Source: Mesorhizobium sp. INR15
Lineage (GTDB): Bacteria; Pseudomonadota; Alphaproteobacteria; Rhizobiales; Rhizobiaceae
Length of the DNA stretch: 64,000 bases
Assembly: GCF_015500075.1 (NCBI RefSeq)
Contig: NZ_CP045496.1
Coordinates: 1,364,001 to 1,428,000, forward strand
Direction of reading: 5' to 3'
In this document: positions 9,008 to 19,599 of the stretch, piece by piece
Layout: every line of letters begins with the position of its first letter
Position numbering within the stretch: the first letter of the stretch is position 1
The notes under the pieces: model-generated
Told to the model about the DNA's origin: nothing
Seen by the model: only the letters and a program-made list of their open reading frames with translations
Databases searched by the model: none
Program-made: the position numbers and the translations under genes

Positions 9008-10417
9008 ATGGTCGCACTCACCGATCCGGACCTGCTTTTCCCACCCGAGGCATCTTCTCGCTCCCTTGCCCGTGACCTTTATGCCGGCGTCAAGGATTTG
9101 CCCATCGTCAGCCCGCATGGCCACACCGATCCGCGCTGGTATGCGTTGAACGATCCCTTTCCTGATCCATCGCAACTGCTGATCGTGCCGGACCACTACA
9201 TTTTCCGCATGCTTTTCAGCCAAGGCATCCGCCTGGAGGACCTCGGCGTTCAGACCCTTCATGGGTCGTCCGTGGAGAGCGACGGCAGGGTGATCTGGCG
9301 GCGTTTCGCCGAGAACTATTTCCTCTTTCGCGGCACGCCGACCCGGCTGTGGTTCGACCATGTGCTTGCGCATCTGTTCGGCATCGACGAGCCTCTCGAC
9401 GCGGCATCGGCGGATCGGCACTACGATACGATCGCGGCGCTCCTGCAGCGCGACGACTACCGCCCGCGTGCCCTTTTTGAGCGCTTCAACATTGAGGTGA
9501 TCGCGACGACCGAAGGTGCGCTCGACGATCTCCAATGGCACAAGATGATCCGCGACAGCGGCTGGCCGGGCCGCGTCATCACCGCCTATCGGCCGGATGC
9601 GGTGGTCGATCCGGATTTCGAAGGGTTTGCGGCCAATCTCGACCAGCTTGGCGACATCACCGGTTGCGATACCGGCAATTGGGCCGGCTATCTCGACGCC
9701 CATCGCCAGCGCCGTGCGTTTTTCAAGAGTTTCGGCGCGACGTCATCCGATCATGGACACCCGACGGCGGAGACCGCCAATCTTACGGCGGCGGCGGCCG
9801 AGGAGCTGTTCAGCCGCATTCGCCAAGGCACGGATGACGAGCGCGAGAAACGGCTGTTCCGCGCCCAGATGCTGACCGAGATGGCCAAGATGAGCCTCGA
9901 CGACGGCCTTGTCCTGCAAATCCATCCGGGGTCGCTGCGCAATCACTCGCCCTCTGTCTTCGCGAAATTCGGCAGGGACAAGGGCTTCGATATCCCGACC
10001 AAAACGGATTATGTGACAGCCCTGAAGCCGCTGCTCGACTGTGTGGGGCTGGAGCGTGACTTGACGGTCATTCTCTTCACGCTCGACGAAACCAGCTATG
10101 CGCGCGAGCTGGCGCCGCTCGCCGGCGTCTATCCAGCGCTGAAACTCGGGCCGGCATGGTGGTTCCACGACAGCCCTGAAGGCATGCGCCGGTTTCGGGA
10201 GATGACGACGGAAACGGCCGGTTTCTACAACACGGTCGGCTTCAACGACGACACCCGTGCCTTTCCGTCGATCCCGGCCCGTCACGACGTGGCGCGCCGG
10301 GTTGACTGCGCCTTCCTGGCACGGCTCGTCGCCGAGCATCGGCTTGGCGAAGGCGAAGCGCATGAGCTTGCACGGGAACTGGCCTATACGCTGGCGAAGA
10401 AGGCATACCGGCTCTGA
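9008..10417 (+). CDS. uxaC: Uronate (glucuronate) isomerase
   Basis: UxaC converts D-glucuronate to D-fructuronate, and galacturonate to tagaturonate. The protein is an amidohydrolase-fold enzyme with the metal-binding SPHGHTDPRW near the N-terminus and the conserved ETSYARELAPLAGVYP and GPAWWFHDSP segments. I choose ATG 9008 rather than 8978 because AAGGAG lies 11 bases upstream and the product is 469 aa, the usual length. It is divergent from uxuB; the 178-bp gap probably holds both promoters. The KdgF-like cupin follows in the same direction. Confidence 0.95.
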   Translation: MVALTDPDLLFPPEASSRSLARDLYAGVKDLPIVSPHGHTDPRWYALNDPFPDPSQLLIVPDHYIFRMLFSQGIRLEDLGVQTLHGSSVESDGRVIWRRFAENYFLFRGTPTRLWFDHVLAHLFGIDEPLDAASADRHYDTIAALLQRDDYRPRALFERFNIEVIATTEGALDDLQWHKMIRDSGWPGRVITAYRPDAVVDPDFEGFAANLDQLGDITGCDTGNWAGYLDAHRQRRAFFKSFGATSSDHGHPTAETANLTAAAAEELFSRIRQGTDDEREKRLFRAQMLTEMAKMSLDDGLVLQIHPGSLRNHSPSVFAKFGRDKGFDIPTKTDYVTALKPLLDCVGLERDLTVILFTLDETSYARELAPLAGVYPALKLGPAWWFHDSPEGMRRFREMTTETAGFYNTVGFNDDTRAFPSIPARHDVARRVDCAFLARLVAEHRLGEGEAHELARELAYTLAKKAYRL

Positions 10418-10454
10418 GCCCGAGATGGGCCGATTGCGCGCTGAGGAGTTGGCA

Positions 10455-10796
10455 ATGACCGGAACAAAACTATTCGCGCATGCCGGCGAGGCCGCATGGT
10501 CACCGACACCGGATGGCAATAGGCGGCGTGTTCTCTTGCATACCGATGAATTGATGATGGTCGAATTCGGTTTCGACAAGGGCGGTGTCGGCGCGCTGCA
10601 TTCGCATCCGCATGTCCAGGCAAGTTATGTCGCCGAAGGTCGCTTCGAAGTGACCATCGGCGGCCGCACCGAGACACTGGGAACGGGCGGCAGCTTCATC
10701 GTTCCATCTAACCTTGTGCATGGCGTCAAGGCGCTGGAGGCAGGGCGGCTGGTCGACAGCTTTACGCCGCATCGCGCCGATTTCTTGACGGCGTAA
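10455..10796 (+). CDS. Cupin protein, KdgF-like uronate-linearising enzyme
   Basis: A 113-aa single-domain cupin. The metal-binding motif is HSHPHVQASYVAEGRFEV, and the second cupin motif is near SNLVHGVKALEAG. The pattern matches KdgF, which promotes linearisation of unsaturated uronates from pectin and alginate breakdown. Its position right after uxaC supports that role. GAGGAG is placed well before ATG 10455; the frame is open further upstream but overlaps uxaC. Specific activity is inferred. Confidence 0.75.
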   Translation: MTGTKLFAHAGEAAWSPTPDGNRRRVLLHTDELMMVEFGFDKGGVGALHSHPHVQASYVAEGRFEVTIGGRTETLGTGGSFIVPSNLVHGVKALEAGRLVDSFTPHRADFLTA

Positions 10797-10820
10797 ACGC
10801 CAAACCCTTCTGCAACGAAA

Positions 10821-10852
10821 AGCCCGCGTCTCCGGAGAGGCGCGGGCTTGTT
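10821..10852 (+). terminator. Rho-independent terminator after the cupin gene
   Basis: A perfect 8-bp stem AGCCCGCG/CGCGGGCT encloses a segment that itself folds (TCTCCGGAGA) and is followed by TTGTTG. It lies 24 bases after the cupin stop and may also serve leftward transcripts. Confidence 0.75.
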
Positions 10853-10930
10853 GCCTGGGCGCTTGCGCGCCGCGGTACTACAGACATGGCCGCAGAATGC
10901 GAAGCCTGCCAGATCATGGTGAAGATAGGT

Positions 10931-11264
10931 TTAACGTGATGCGCCCGCATGGTCTCGACGACCCGTGGCGAGCAAGCGATGCGTGGCCTCAAGAATGGCC
11001 TCGGCCGGCGTGTCGGCGATATCGCCAAACCGCCCCCGCCTTGGCGCCATGACCACCTCGACCGTGTTCGACAGCGGCCGCCAGCGCTCGATGCGCGTCG
11101 TTGCGGACGTAGAAAATCAGCAGGCCTGCGGTTGATTCCATGGCCAAGGCGCAATCCACCAGCCGCGCGACGACAGCGGTCGGGCGTGAGAATGGACGGT
11201 CCCGATCGAAGGCGTCTGGTCCGGCTGCCACACCGTGGATACTGAAGCCGACACGCCAGGTCAA
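10931..11264 (-). pseudogene. Frameshifted remnant of a small protein gene
   Basis: Two adjacent minus-strand frames look coding and join end to end. The upstream frame gives a product ending in STAGLLIFYVRNDA. After a one-base shift near 11095 the next frame reads RIERWRPLSNTVEVVMAPRR and continues through TPAEAILEATHRLLA to a TAA at 10931-10933. Read with the shift, the protein would be about 110 aa. I do not recognise the family. The start (TTG at 11264) is uncertain, and a sequencing error at the shift is possible. Confidence 0.4.
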
Positions 11265-11415
11265 AGCGGGCTTCGGCGTGACGGTGGATCGCGAAAAAGG
11301 GTCGAAACGGGGAGAAGGCGATCGGCGGGTTCAGCAAGGTCTGGCCTCGGCGCGGCTGATGGCTTAGTGACCTTGGCAACATCCGCGCGGCGGTGGATGG
11401 TATTGGAGACGACGC

Positions 11416-11513
11416 TTGAACACAGACCGGCAAGCCACAGACCAACTTGCCGGGCAGGTGGATAGCGTCCGCCAGCACAATCCGCCGGTCTTGGCCGCGA
11501 TCGTGGATTTCGC

Positions 11514-11517
<4 letters not shown>
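11416..11517 (+). CDS. Possible 33-aa leader ORF coupled to recQ
   Basis: TTG at 11416 is preceded by GGAGACGACGC and opens a 33-codon frame (LNTDRQATDQLAGQ...) whose TGA overlaps the recQ ATG in ATGA. The ribosome-binding and start region closely resembles that at 14991, where a large gene starts with TTG. The small frame could be a coupling leader or chance. No family is recognised. Confidence 0.25.
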
Positions 11518-13355
<1,838 letters not shown>

Positions 13356-13361
13356 TATCGG

Positions 13362-14783
13362 TCAGCTTATGCGCTTGAGCAGGCCGAACATCCGCTCGAA
13401 CATCTTGCCGTAGGGCGGCCGCAACAGCCCGCTGCCGCTTAGCCTGGACTGCAGGAAAACCGGCTTCTCCTTGCTGAAGGTACGAAAACCCCATTCGCCG
13501 TGATAGGCGCCCATACCGCTGGCGCCGACGCCGCCGAAGGGCTGCCGCTCCTGCACCAGATGCAGCATGCAGTCGTTGATGGTGACGCCGCCGGAGATGG
13601 TCTCGCGCAGGATGCGCTGGCGATTGCCGCGATCCTGCCCGAACCAGTAGAGCGCCAGCGGCCGGTCCGCCCGGTTGACATGGTCGATGGCATCGTCGAT
13701 CCCGGCATATTCGAGGATCGGCAGCACGGGTCCGAAAATCTCTTCGCGCATCAGCCGCAGGTTCGGGCTGGCGTTGCGGACCAGGGTTGGAAGCAGCTTG
13801 CGGCTGTTGCTGCCGAAGGCTTCGTTGGCCGGATTGATCTCGGTGACATCGGCGCCGGAATCGCCGGCCTCGGTGATCATGTCGCGCAGGCGCTGGTAGT
13901 GCCGATCGCTGACGATGGCCGTGTAATCGGGGTTGTCGCGCAAGGTCGGATAAAGCCGCGCCACGGCGGCTACGAGTTTTGCCGCGACGGTCTCGGCCTG
14001 GCCTTTCGGCACCAGCAGATAGTCCGGCGCGATGCAGGTCTGGCCGGCATTCAGGAGCTTGCCATAGGCGATGCTGGACGCGGCGGCGTCAACGTCGGCG
14101 GAAGCATCGAGGATCGCCGGCGACTTGCCGCCGAGTTCGAGCGTGACCGGGGTGAGGTTGGCGGCAGCCGCCAGCGCCACCTGGCGGCCAACGGCGGTCG
14201 AGCCGGTGAACAGCAGATGATCGAACGGCATCGACACGAATGTCTTTCCAACCTCCGCGTCGCCGTTGATGACACTGAGTTCGTCCGCAGCGAAATGCTC
14301 GGCGACGAGTTTTGCCAGCAGCGCGGAGAAGGCGGGCGTCAGTTCGGACGGCTTGACCAGCACGCGGTTGCCGGCGGCAAGGGCAGCCGTGACCGGCGCG
14401 ATGGCGAGCTGGAATGGATAGTTCCAGGGTGACACGACGCCAACCACGCCGAGCGGCTGCGGGACAAGTCGGTTCTTCCCCGGCAGGAACGGCAGGCTGG
14501 TGGCGACGCGGCGCTCACGCATCCATCCCGCCACATGCGCCAGTGCGTGGTGGATGCCGGCGCGCACGACGAACAGTTCGGCAAGCCGTGTCTCATGCGC
14601 GGAGCGGCCGCCGAAATCGGCATCGATCGCCGCGCAGATGTCAGCTTCATGCCGTTCGGTCAGCGCCAGCAGGCGTTTGAGACGATCCTTTCGGACATCG
14701 AGATTTGGGAAAGGCTGCGTCTCGAAGGCCGCACGCTGCAAGCTGAACCGCTCGCTGAGAGCATCCTGTCTGACCTGCAGCAT
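13362..14783 (-). CDS. Coniferyl-aldehyde dehydrogenase-like NAD(P)+ aldehyde dehydrogenase
   Basis: A 473-aa aldehyde dehydrogenase. The catalytic glutamate is in TLELGGKSPAI (about 215) and the nucleophilic cysteine in NAGQTCIAPDY (about 248). The N-terminus and the CIAPDY motif place it in the CalB/AlkH-like class, which includes coniferyl aldehyde dehydrogenase and long-chain aldehyde dehydrogenases. I take ATG 14783 as start because GGAGG lies 5-6 bases upstream; a longer form would begin at 14810. It converges with recQ, whose stop is only 6 bases away. Confidence 0.88.
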   Translation of the reverse strand: MLQVRQDALSERFSLQRAAFETQPFPNLDVRKDRLKRLLALTERHEADICAAIDADFGGRSAHETRLAELFVVRAGIHHALAHVAGWMRERRVATSLPFLPGKNRLVPQPLGVVGVVSPWNYPFQLAIAPVTAALAAGNRVLVKPSELTPAFSALLAKLVAEHFAADELSVINGDAEVGKTFVSMPFDHLLFTGSTAVGRQVALAAAANLTPVTLELGGKSPAILDASADVDAAASSIAYGKLLNAGQTCIAPDYLLVPKGQAETVAAKLVAAVARLYPTLRDNPDYTAIVSDRHYQRLRDMITEAGDSGADVTEINPANEAFGSNSRKLLPTLVRNASPNLRLMREEIFGPVLPILEYAGIDDAIDHVNRADRPLALYWFGQDRGNRQRILRETISGGVTINDCMLHLVQERQPFGGVGASGMGAYHGEWGFRTFSKEKPVFLQSRLSGSGLLRPPYGKMFERMFGLLKRIS

Positions 14784-14990
14784 TGCGTCCTCCCGTGTCG
14801 TATGGGGCAAGCTTACATCGCAGTGCGCCAGGGAACCAGCGGCGCGCCACTACCGCAGGGGAAGGTGCTTGGTGGGAATTGCCCTCGGCTCAAAGCAAAC
14901 GTATTCCTTCTAGGGCTGTCGACATTTGACCGCAGGGCGTTGGCAAGCAACGGCGCCTCGGGCGGAGCCGGATAGTGCTGGAGACGAAGC

Positions 14991-16607
14991 TTGAACGAAA
15001 GCCGGCAAGGTATCATCGCAAGGCGATACGGACCTGTTGTGACCCCGGACATGCTGCCCGGCGATGACGGGGCCAACATCAACGGCGCATCGCTGGTCAA
15101 GGTGCCTGACTGGGTGCCGGGCAGGCTCGGCCGCTACTATCTCTATTTCGCCCACCATACCGGCACTTACATTCGCATGGCGTATGCGGATTCCGTACAA
15201 GGGCCGTGGCGGATTCACCCCGGCGGGGTTCTGTCACTCGGCCAGTGTCCGTTTCTCGAAGGGCATATTGCGTCTCCCGATGTCCATATCGATCAGCAGA
15301 ATCGCCGCCTTGTGATGTATTTTCACGGCCCGACACAAAGCGGGCAAGGCCAGACCACGTTTGCCGCGACGTCCGTGAACGGCCTGCATTTCGAGCCCCG
15401 TTCCGAAGCACTCGGACCCTCCTACGCGCGGGTCTTTTGGCATGACGGCTGGTGGTATGGGCTTTTCGGGACGATCACGATTTCCGTCAGCCGCTCGAGG
15501 GATGGCTTATCAGGGTTCATCAAGGGACCTGTCGTGCTGCCGCCGTTGCGTGGGCATATTTCTCCACGACATCTTGCCGTCCAGAAATGCGGCCATCTGC
15601 TGAGGGTCTATTACACGCGCCGGGGCGACGCGCCCGAGCGTATCCTTCACGGCACGATCGATCTTGCCGGGGATTGGCTGACGTGGAAGGTGCAGGGCCA
15701 AACCGAACTGCTGCGGCCCCTGACGAATTTCGAGGGAGCGGACCTGCCTGTCACCCGCAGCAGGAACGGCCTGGCACCGGGCAGGGAGAACGCATTGCGG
15801 GATCCTGCTGTCTTCGAGGAAGACGCCCGGACATGGTTGTTCTATGCGGTTGCCGGCGAGAGCGGCATTGCCTTGGCTGAAATCCGTTCAACTGAAGCCG
15901 AGATCGAGCGACGCCCTGCTCTGACAGCCCATTCCAGGCGATTGCTTCGGCGTCTTCGCCGAATTGTGTCGCGCGGCTTCAAGGGTGGAATGAAGCCTCA
16001 AACGCGAATCTTCATAGCGGGGTGCGCGCGCAGCGGCACCACGCTGACCAAGAGTTTGATGTCGTGTTTCGACGATACCTATGTCCACGGCGATGAAGCC
16101 CGGTACCAGCTCTTCGACGGGCTGGAGCGCCGCCGGGAAGCCAGTCTTGTCGTCAAGCGCACCGTAGGGTGCCACGCGGAGTTGGCGGACCTCCCGGCTT
16201 CCGTCAAACTGATCTATTGCGTGCGGCACCCTTTCGACGTGCTGACCAGTTCTCATCCGGACACGGTTGGCGTGCGCCGCTTTCACGTCACCACCGAGCG
16301 CTGGGAGGCGGAGTATGATGGGCTGATGCGGCTGCGCAGGGTTCAACCGGAGAGGAACATCCTCATCTTGCGTTACGAAGACCTGATCGCGGAGCCGGAC
16401 GCTGCCCAGCGCAACATTGCCGGCCTGTGCGGCCTTTCATCGAGGCTCCGTTTCAGCGAAGACCCGAACAATCCGATTCGGACGACGTCACTGAGAAAAT
16501 GGGAAAGCAACGAGGCGTTCCGGACCTATCTCAATGGCCTACCGCCCGAATTTCTCGCCCGCGTTGAACGCTTCTGCAAAGAATTCGGCTATGCGCTGCC
16601 CGAGTGA
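14991..16607 (+). CDS. Fusion of a glycosidase-like five-bladed propeller and a sulfotransferase
   Basis: A 538-aa two-domain protein. Residues 1 to about 310 resemble GH43/GH32-type five-bladed beta-propellers, with repeated blade motifs such as GHIASPDVHID, RVYYTRRGD and LRDPAVFEEDARTWLFYAV. Residues about 340-538 form a sulfotransferase: the 5'-phosphosulfate loop is GCARSGTTLTKSL (Cys345 onward) and the 3'-phosphate motif is YCVRHPFDVLTS (about 408-419). The domains are joined by an Arg-rich linker. The start is TTG 14991 with GGAG seven bases upstream; no ATG fits. A role in building or editing a sulfated surface glycan is inference. Confidence 0.8.
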   Translation: MNESRQGIIARRYGPVVTPDMLPGDDGANINGASLVKVPDWVPGRLGRYYLYFAHHTGTYIRMAYADSVQGPWRIHPGGVLSLGQCPFLEGHIASPDVHIDQQNRRLVMYFHGPTQSGQGQTTFAATSVNGLHFEPRSEALGPSYARVFWHDGWWYGLFGTITISVSRSRDGLSGFIKGPVVLPPLRGHISPRHLAVQKCGHLLRVYYTRRGDAPERILHGTIDLAGDWLTWKVQGQTELLRPLTNFEGADLPVTRSRNGLAPGRENALRDPAVFEEDARTWLFYAVAGESGIALAEIRSTEAEIERRPALTAHSRRLLRRLRRIVSRGFKGGMKPQTRIFIAGCARSGTTLTKSLMSCFDDTYVHGDEARYQLFDGLERRREASLVVKRTVGCHAELADLPASVKLIYCVRHPFDVLTSSHPDTVGVRRFHVTTERWEAEYDGLMRLRRVQPERNILILRYEDLIAEPDAAQRNIAGLCGLSSRLRFSEDPNNPIRTTSLRKWESNEAFRTYLNGLPPEFLARVERFCKEFGYALPE

Positions 16608-16640
16608 TCCGGTCAGTAGGGTATCGCCGCGAAAGGCCGA

Positions 16641-16654
16641 TGGCGGAGAGGGAG
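16641..16654 (+). repeat. attL: 14-bp copy of the tRNA-Ser 3' end
   Basis: TGGCGGAGAGGGAG here is identical to 33885-33898, the last 14 bases of tRNA-Ser(CGA) read on the plus strand. The match stops on both sides. A displaced tRNA 3' end next to an integrase gene is the standard mark of site-specific integration. Confidence 0.8.
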
Positions 16655-16757
16655 CCCGCCTTTTTCCGTAAGCTGTTGAAACTGCTAGTGCTTTAACCTT
16701 GCTATTTGCCATATTTTCCGTATTTTCCACACCTCGGTTATGGCAACGGGAATCGAC

Positions 16758-17906
16758 ATGGCACGCAACAAACTTTCCGAGACACGGATTCGAACCCTGC
16801 CGATCGGCATCCACAGCGATGGCGACGGGCTATTCCTGCGCGTCCGGAAAGAGGGCAGTCGCCAGTGGTTCTTCATCTTCCGGCGCGGCGATAAGCGCCA
16901 GGAACTTGGTCTTGGTGGCTACGGCCAAGGCACTGCGCCTGTATCGCTGGCGCTGGCACGAGAGAAGGCGGAGGCTATCCGACAACGCCTTGCTCGCGGC
17001 GAAGACCTTGGTGGCCGCAAGACCTTCGTGGAGGTCATGGACGATGTGCTTGTTGTGAAGGAGGCGTCGTTCAAGAATGCGAAACATAAAGCGCAATGGG
17101 TTATGACGCTTCAGAATTACGCGAAGCCCCTCCACAAGAAGTCGATCCACGAGATCACCCGCGACGATGTGGTCGAGACGCTGAAGCCGATCTGGACGAC
17201 GATCCCGGAAACTGCTGACCGCCTGCGGATGCGCATTGCCGCCGTCATCGACCACGCGAAGGCGAGGGGACTTTATGTTGGCGATAATCCAGCCGACTGG
17301 CGCGGAGGCCTGAAGGAACTGCTGCCAGCCAGGACGACCAAGCAGAAGCACCACGCCGCAGTAGGGTACAAGGATTTACCTGCCGTGATCCGACGCCTAC
17401 GGGCGGCCCGCGGTGTTTCTGCGCGTGCTGTGGAGTTCGCTGCTTTGACCGCAGCCCGGTCTGGCGAAGTGCGAGGCGCGGTGTGGGACGAGATCGATCT
17501 GGATGCAGCAATGTGGACTGTTCCGGCCGAGCGCATGAAGGCAGCACGAGATCACGAGGTGCCGCTTTCTGATCGTGCCCTGATGGTCTTGCGCGCGCGA
17601 AAGCAAGAGGCCACAGGGCAGCTTGTCTTTGAAGGCGGCAAGGAAGGCGCGCCGATCAGCGACACGGCGATGGTGAAAGCCCTCCGTGCCGCTGGTGCGG
17701 GTGATGCGACGTTGCATGGGCTGCGGTCGAGCTTCCGCGACTGGGCAGGCGATAAGACGGACTATCCGCGCGACGTTGCGGAGGCTGCGCTGGCACACGT
17801 GATCAAGGACAAAACCGAAGCGGCTTACCGCCGGGGCACAGCTTTGGATAAGCGGCGGTCTATGATGTCGGACTGGGCGACCTTTTTGGCGGCGATCGGG
17901 AGTTGA
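16758..17906 (+). CDS. int: P4-type tyrosine integrase (N-terminal DUF4102 arm-binding domain)
   Basis: Site-specific recombinase of the element. The N-terminus (RIRTLP...DGDGLFLRVRKEGSRQWF) is the arm-binding DUF4102 type seen in P4-family integrases. Catalytic residues of the C-terminal domain are visible: arginine in TAARSGEVRG (about 233), HGLRSSF (His320, Arg323), the later histidine in LAHVIKDKTEAAY and the tyrosine nucleophile at about 356. The start could be ATG 16740 or 16758; I use 16758 because the protein then begins MARNKLSETRI, as relatives do. It lies about 100 bases inside attL and reads into the element. Confidence 0.93.
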   Translation: MARNKLSETRIRTLPIGIHSDGDGLFLRVRKEGSRQWFFIFRRGDKRQELGLGGYGQGTAPVSLALAREKAEAIRQRLARGEDLGGRKTFVEVMDDVLVVKEASFKNAKHKAQWVMTLQNYAKPLHKKSIHEITRDDVVETLKPIWTTIPETADRLRMRIAAVIDHAKARGLYVGDNPADWRGGLKELLPARTTKQKHHAAVGYKDLPAVIRRLRAARGVSARAVEFAALTAARSGEVRGAVWDEIDLDAAMWTVPAERMKAARDHEVPLSDRALMVLRARKQEATGQLVFEGGKEGAPISDTAMVKALRAAGAGDATLHGLRSSFRDWAGDKTDYPRDVAEAALAHVIKDKTEAAYRRGTALDKRRSMMSDWATFLAAIGS

Positions 17907-17981
17907 CACACCCCCCTAGCCATAACCCTTAATAGAAATGGGAGTTGCCACAGAACGCATTTTTCACATTGACACACCCCC
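17903..17981 (+). repeat. Direct repeats TTGACACACCCCC between int and alpA
   Basis: TTGACACACCCCC occurs at 17903-17915 (overlapping the int stop) and again at 17969-17981. The stem GGGAGTTG before the first copy also recurs at 17939. Position between integrase and an AlpA-like gene suggests arm-type, excisionase or operator sites. TTGACA in the second copy could also serve as a -35 box. Confidence 0.45.
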
Positions 17982-18024
17982 AACATTTTCCACTCCCTAA
18001 TACCGCAGGCAATTAAGTATCGCG

Positions 18025-18243
18025 ATGGAGGTAGATTTGACACCGAGCAACGACAACGCACCACGATTGATGGCGCCGAAAGACGCGGCGCTGGCAACCA
18101 GCTTGAGCCGACCGCTTCTGACCTTAATGGCGGCTGCCGGCGAATTTCCGAAAGCCGTCCGACTTGGCGAGCGCCGCATTGCCTATGTGCGGGCGGAAGT
18201 CGAGGCGTGGATAGATTCACGCATCGCGGCGAGGGCGGCGTGA
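18025..18243 (+). CDS. AlpA-like small DNA-binding regulator / excisionase
   Basis: A 72-aa protein with a MerR-like helix-turn-helix of the AlpA/excisionase type. The visible pattern is KDAALATSLSRPLLTLMAAAG, then FPKAVRLGERRIAYVRAEVEAWID; the FPxxxxLGxRxxxWxxxEVxxWI signature is characteristic. AlpA proteins activate integrase genes or act as directionality factors in P4-like satellites. The N-terminus carries a SNDNAP motif repeated in other proteins of the element. The stop overlaps the next gene's GTG. Confidence 0.75.
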   Translation: MEVDLTPSNDNAPRLMAPKDAALATSLSRPLLTLMAAAGEFPKAVRLGERRIAYVRAEVEAWIDSRIAARAA

Positions 18244-18872
18244 CCCCCGTTTCCTTCTCCTATGGCGCCCTGGAACCAGATCTCGCCAAGCATATGCGCC
18301 GTGCGCGGATGCGCATTCTGACTCGGCTGAAGCGGACGACGTCCGATATGCTCGAAACAGGGCGCGACCTGGCAACCATTCGGGCCGCGGTGAGCGGAAG
18401 TGTCTTCGGATTATGGGTCGTCTCGGAGTGCGGCATAACATCGAGGACTGCGCAATTGTTCATGCGCGCGTCAGAAGTTTTTGGGGAGCGTTGCGAAATA
18501 ATTTCGCAAATTCCACCCACGTCGGTGATGAAACTGGCGGCTCCGAATGTGCCTGACAACGTTCGCGAGATGCTTGTTAATCGACTGACATCAGGCGACC
18601 GCTTGCGCAACCGCGATATCGACGAAGCGGTGAGAGAAGCGCGTCCAGCAAAGCCAACGTGTGACAGCGAGTGGAACGCAGCGCGGGAAGTTGCTGCAGC
18701 CATGGCATCCGTGCGGCGCAAAGCCAAATTCTCGACAAATTTTAAGACCGAAGACGACGAACTTTTACTCGCTGATTTTTACGCGGCATGGGGAGCACTT
18801 CCGAGTTACCTGCGGTCACAGGCATTGAGAGATATCGACGCTTCCGATCACTTGGAGGAGGTTCTGTCTTGA
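18240..18872 (+). CDS. DUF3102-like phage protein
   Basis: A 210-aa protein whose N-terminal half (about 20-90) fits the DUF3102 pattern: a helix with ETGRDLATIRAAVSGSVFGL, then ECGITSRTAQLFMRASEVF. Proteins of this kind are common in the early regions of prophages and plasmids and may bind DNA; the function is not established. It starts at GTG 18240, overlapping the alpA stop by four bases (GTGA). The C-terminal 100 residues are not recognised. Confidence 0.6.
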   Translation: MTPVSFSYGALEPDLAKHMRRARMRILTRLKRTTSDMLETGRDLATIRAAVSGSVFGLWVVSECGITSRTAQLFMRASEVFGERCEIISQIPPTSVMKLAAPNVPDNVREMLVNRLTSGDRLRNRDIDEAVREARPAKPTCDSEWNAAREVAAAMASVRRKAKFSTNFKTEDDELLLADFYAAWGALPSYLRSQALRDIDASDHLEEVLS

Positions 18873-19135
18873 CTAATGTTAAGTATGGATCTGAAGAACC
18901 GGATCATTTTCTGATTCTTGAAAGATTGCCGGCCGTAGTTCGGCGTTATCTAGCCAATGCTGATTATAACTGGTCCACGAAACCCTTACTTGAAATCTAT
19001 GAAGCAACAGGGTCGGCCGCTGCCGTTATAGCTAGAATTCGATTGTCTGATACTGAAGAACATTATCATGTGGCCCGGAGAGAACGGCGGAAGGTGTTTG
19101 ACTGCCGCGGCCGAATGGTCTCATGGAGAATTTGA
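18869..19135 (+). CDS. Hypothetical protein, 88 aa
   Basis: TTG 18869 lies eight bases after GGAGGAG and overlaps the previous stop by four bases (TTGA), so it is a well-supported non-ATG start. The product begins MTNVKYGSEEPDHFLILERL, has a basic middle (VARRERRKVF) and ends in WRI. The gene has lower GC than its neighbours. I recognise no family. Confidence 0.5.
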   Translation: MTNVKYGSEEPDHFLILERLPAVVRRYLANADYNWSTKPLLEIYEATGSAAAVIARIRLSDTEEHYHVARRERRKVFDCRGRMVSWRI

Positions 19136-19338
19136 TTCTAATTTATTGGGTAATTAGTACATTTATTAGAAAATTATACTAACAATAGCCAAATCGTCGC
19201 AAGTCAGCCGAATCCAATCCCGCCCGCGGCCAGCCGGCAAGCGCAACCCAAGCGTCGATAGCTGCGGGCGGATCCACCACAACAGCACCGGATCCAACCG
19301 GGCGCCACACACCTGACCACGAAACGGGAATTATCAAA
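19136..19338 (+). other. Gene-free spacer with AT-rich islet and possible promoter
   Basis: The first 55 bases are very AT-rich (TTTATTGGGTAATTAGTACA and onward), in sharp contrast to the surroundings, and include TATACT at 19175-19180, a good -10 element with no clear -35. The remaining 150 bases are GC-rich and hold no credible gene. The spacer separates the early regulatory genes from the replication genes. Confidence 0.35.
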
Positions 19339-19599
19339 TTGAGAATCTTCAACATTAGACCTGCGCCTCCGGGCGTGGATGGGCGAGCCATTGCCCATTA
19401 CGACGCCGAGATATCTCCCCACGTCCGCCTTTGCGGCCTCCGCCTGGTCGAGTCAGGCGGGAGATACTTGACCTATTCCGCCAACAACCACGGCAAGCCG
19501 ACTGCCACCTTCAGCCGGGAATTTGCCATTGAACTGTCGCGCGCCGCAAGCGTCGCACTTCGCGAGGGAATCGCCACACATGACCATCATCAATCTTAA
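19339..19599 (+). CDS. Small phage protein upstream of primase, 86 aa
   Basis: Begins at TTG 19339 with MRIFNIRPAPPGVDGRAIAH and continues through DAEISPHVRLCGLRLVESGG and TFSREFAIELSRAAS. The short beta-rich pattern at its start recalls SpoVG-like single-strand-binding folds, but this is only an impression. Its 3' end overlaps the primase gene by 20 bases, so they are likely one transcript. Function unknown. Confidence 0.5.
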   Translation: MRIFNIRPAPPGVDGRAIAHYDAEISPHVRLCGLRLVESGGRYLTYSANNHGKPTATFSREFAIELSRAASVALREGIATHDHHQS

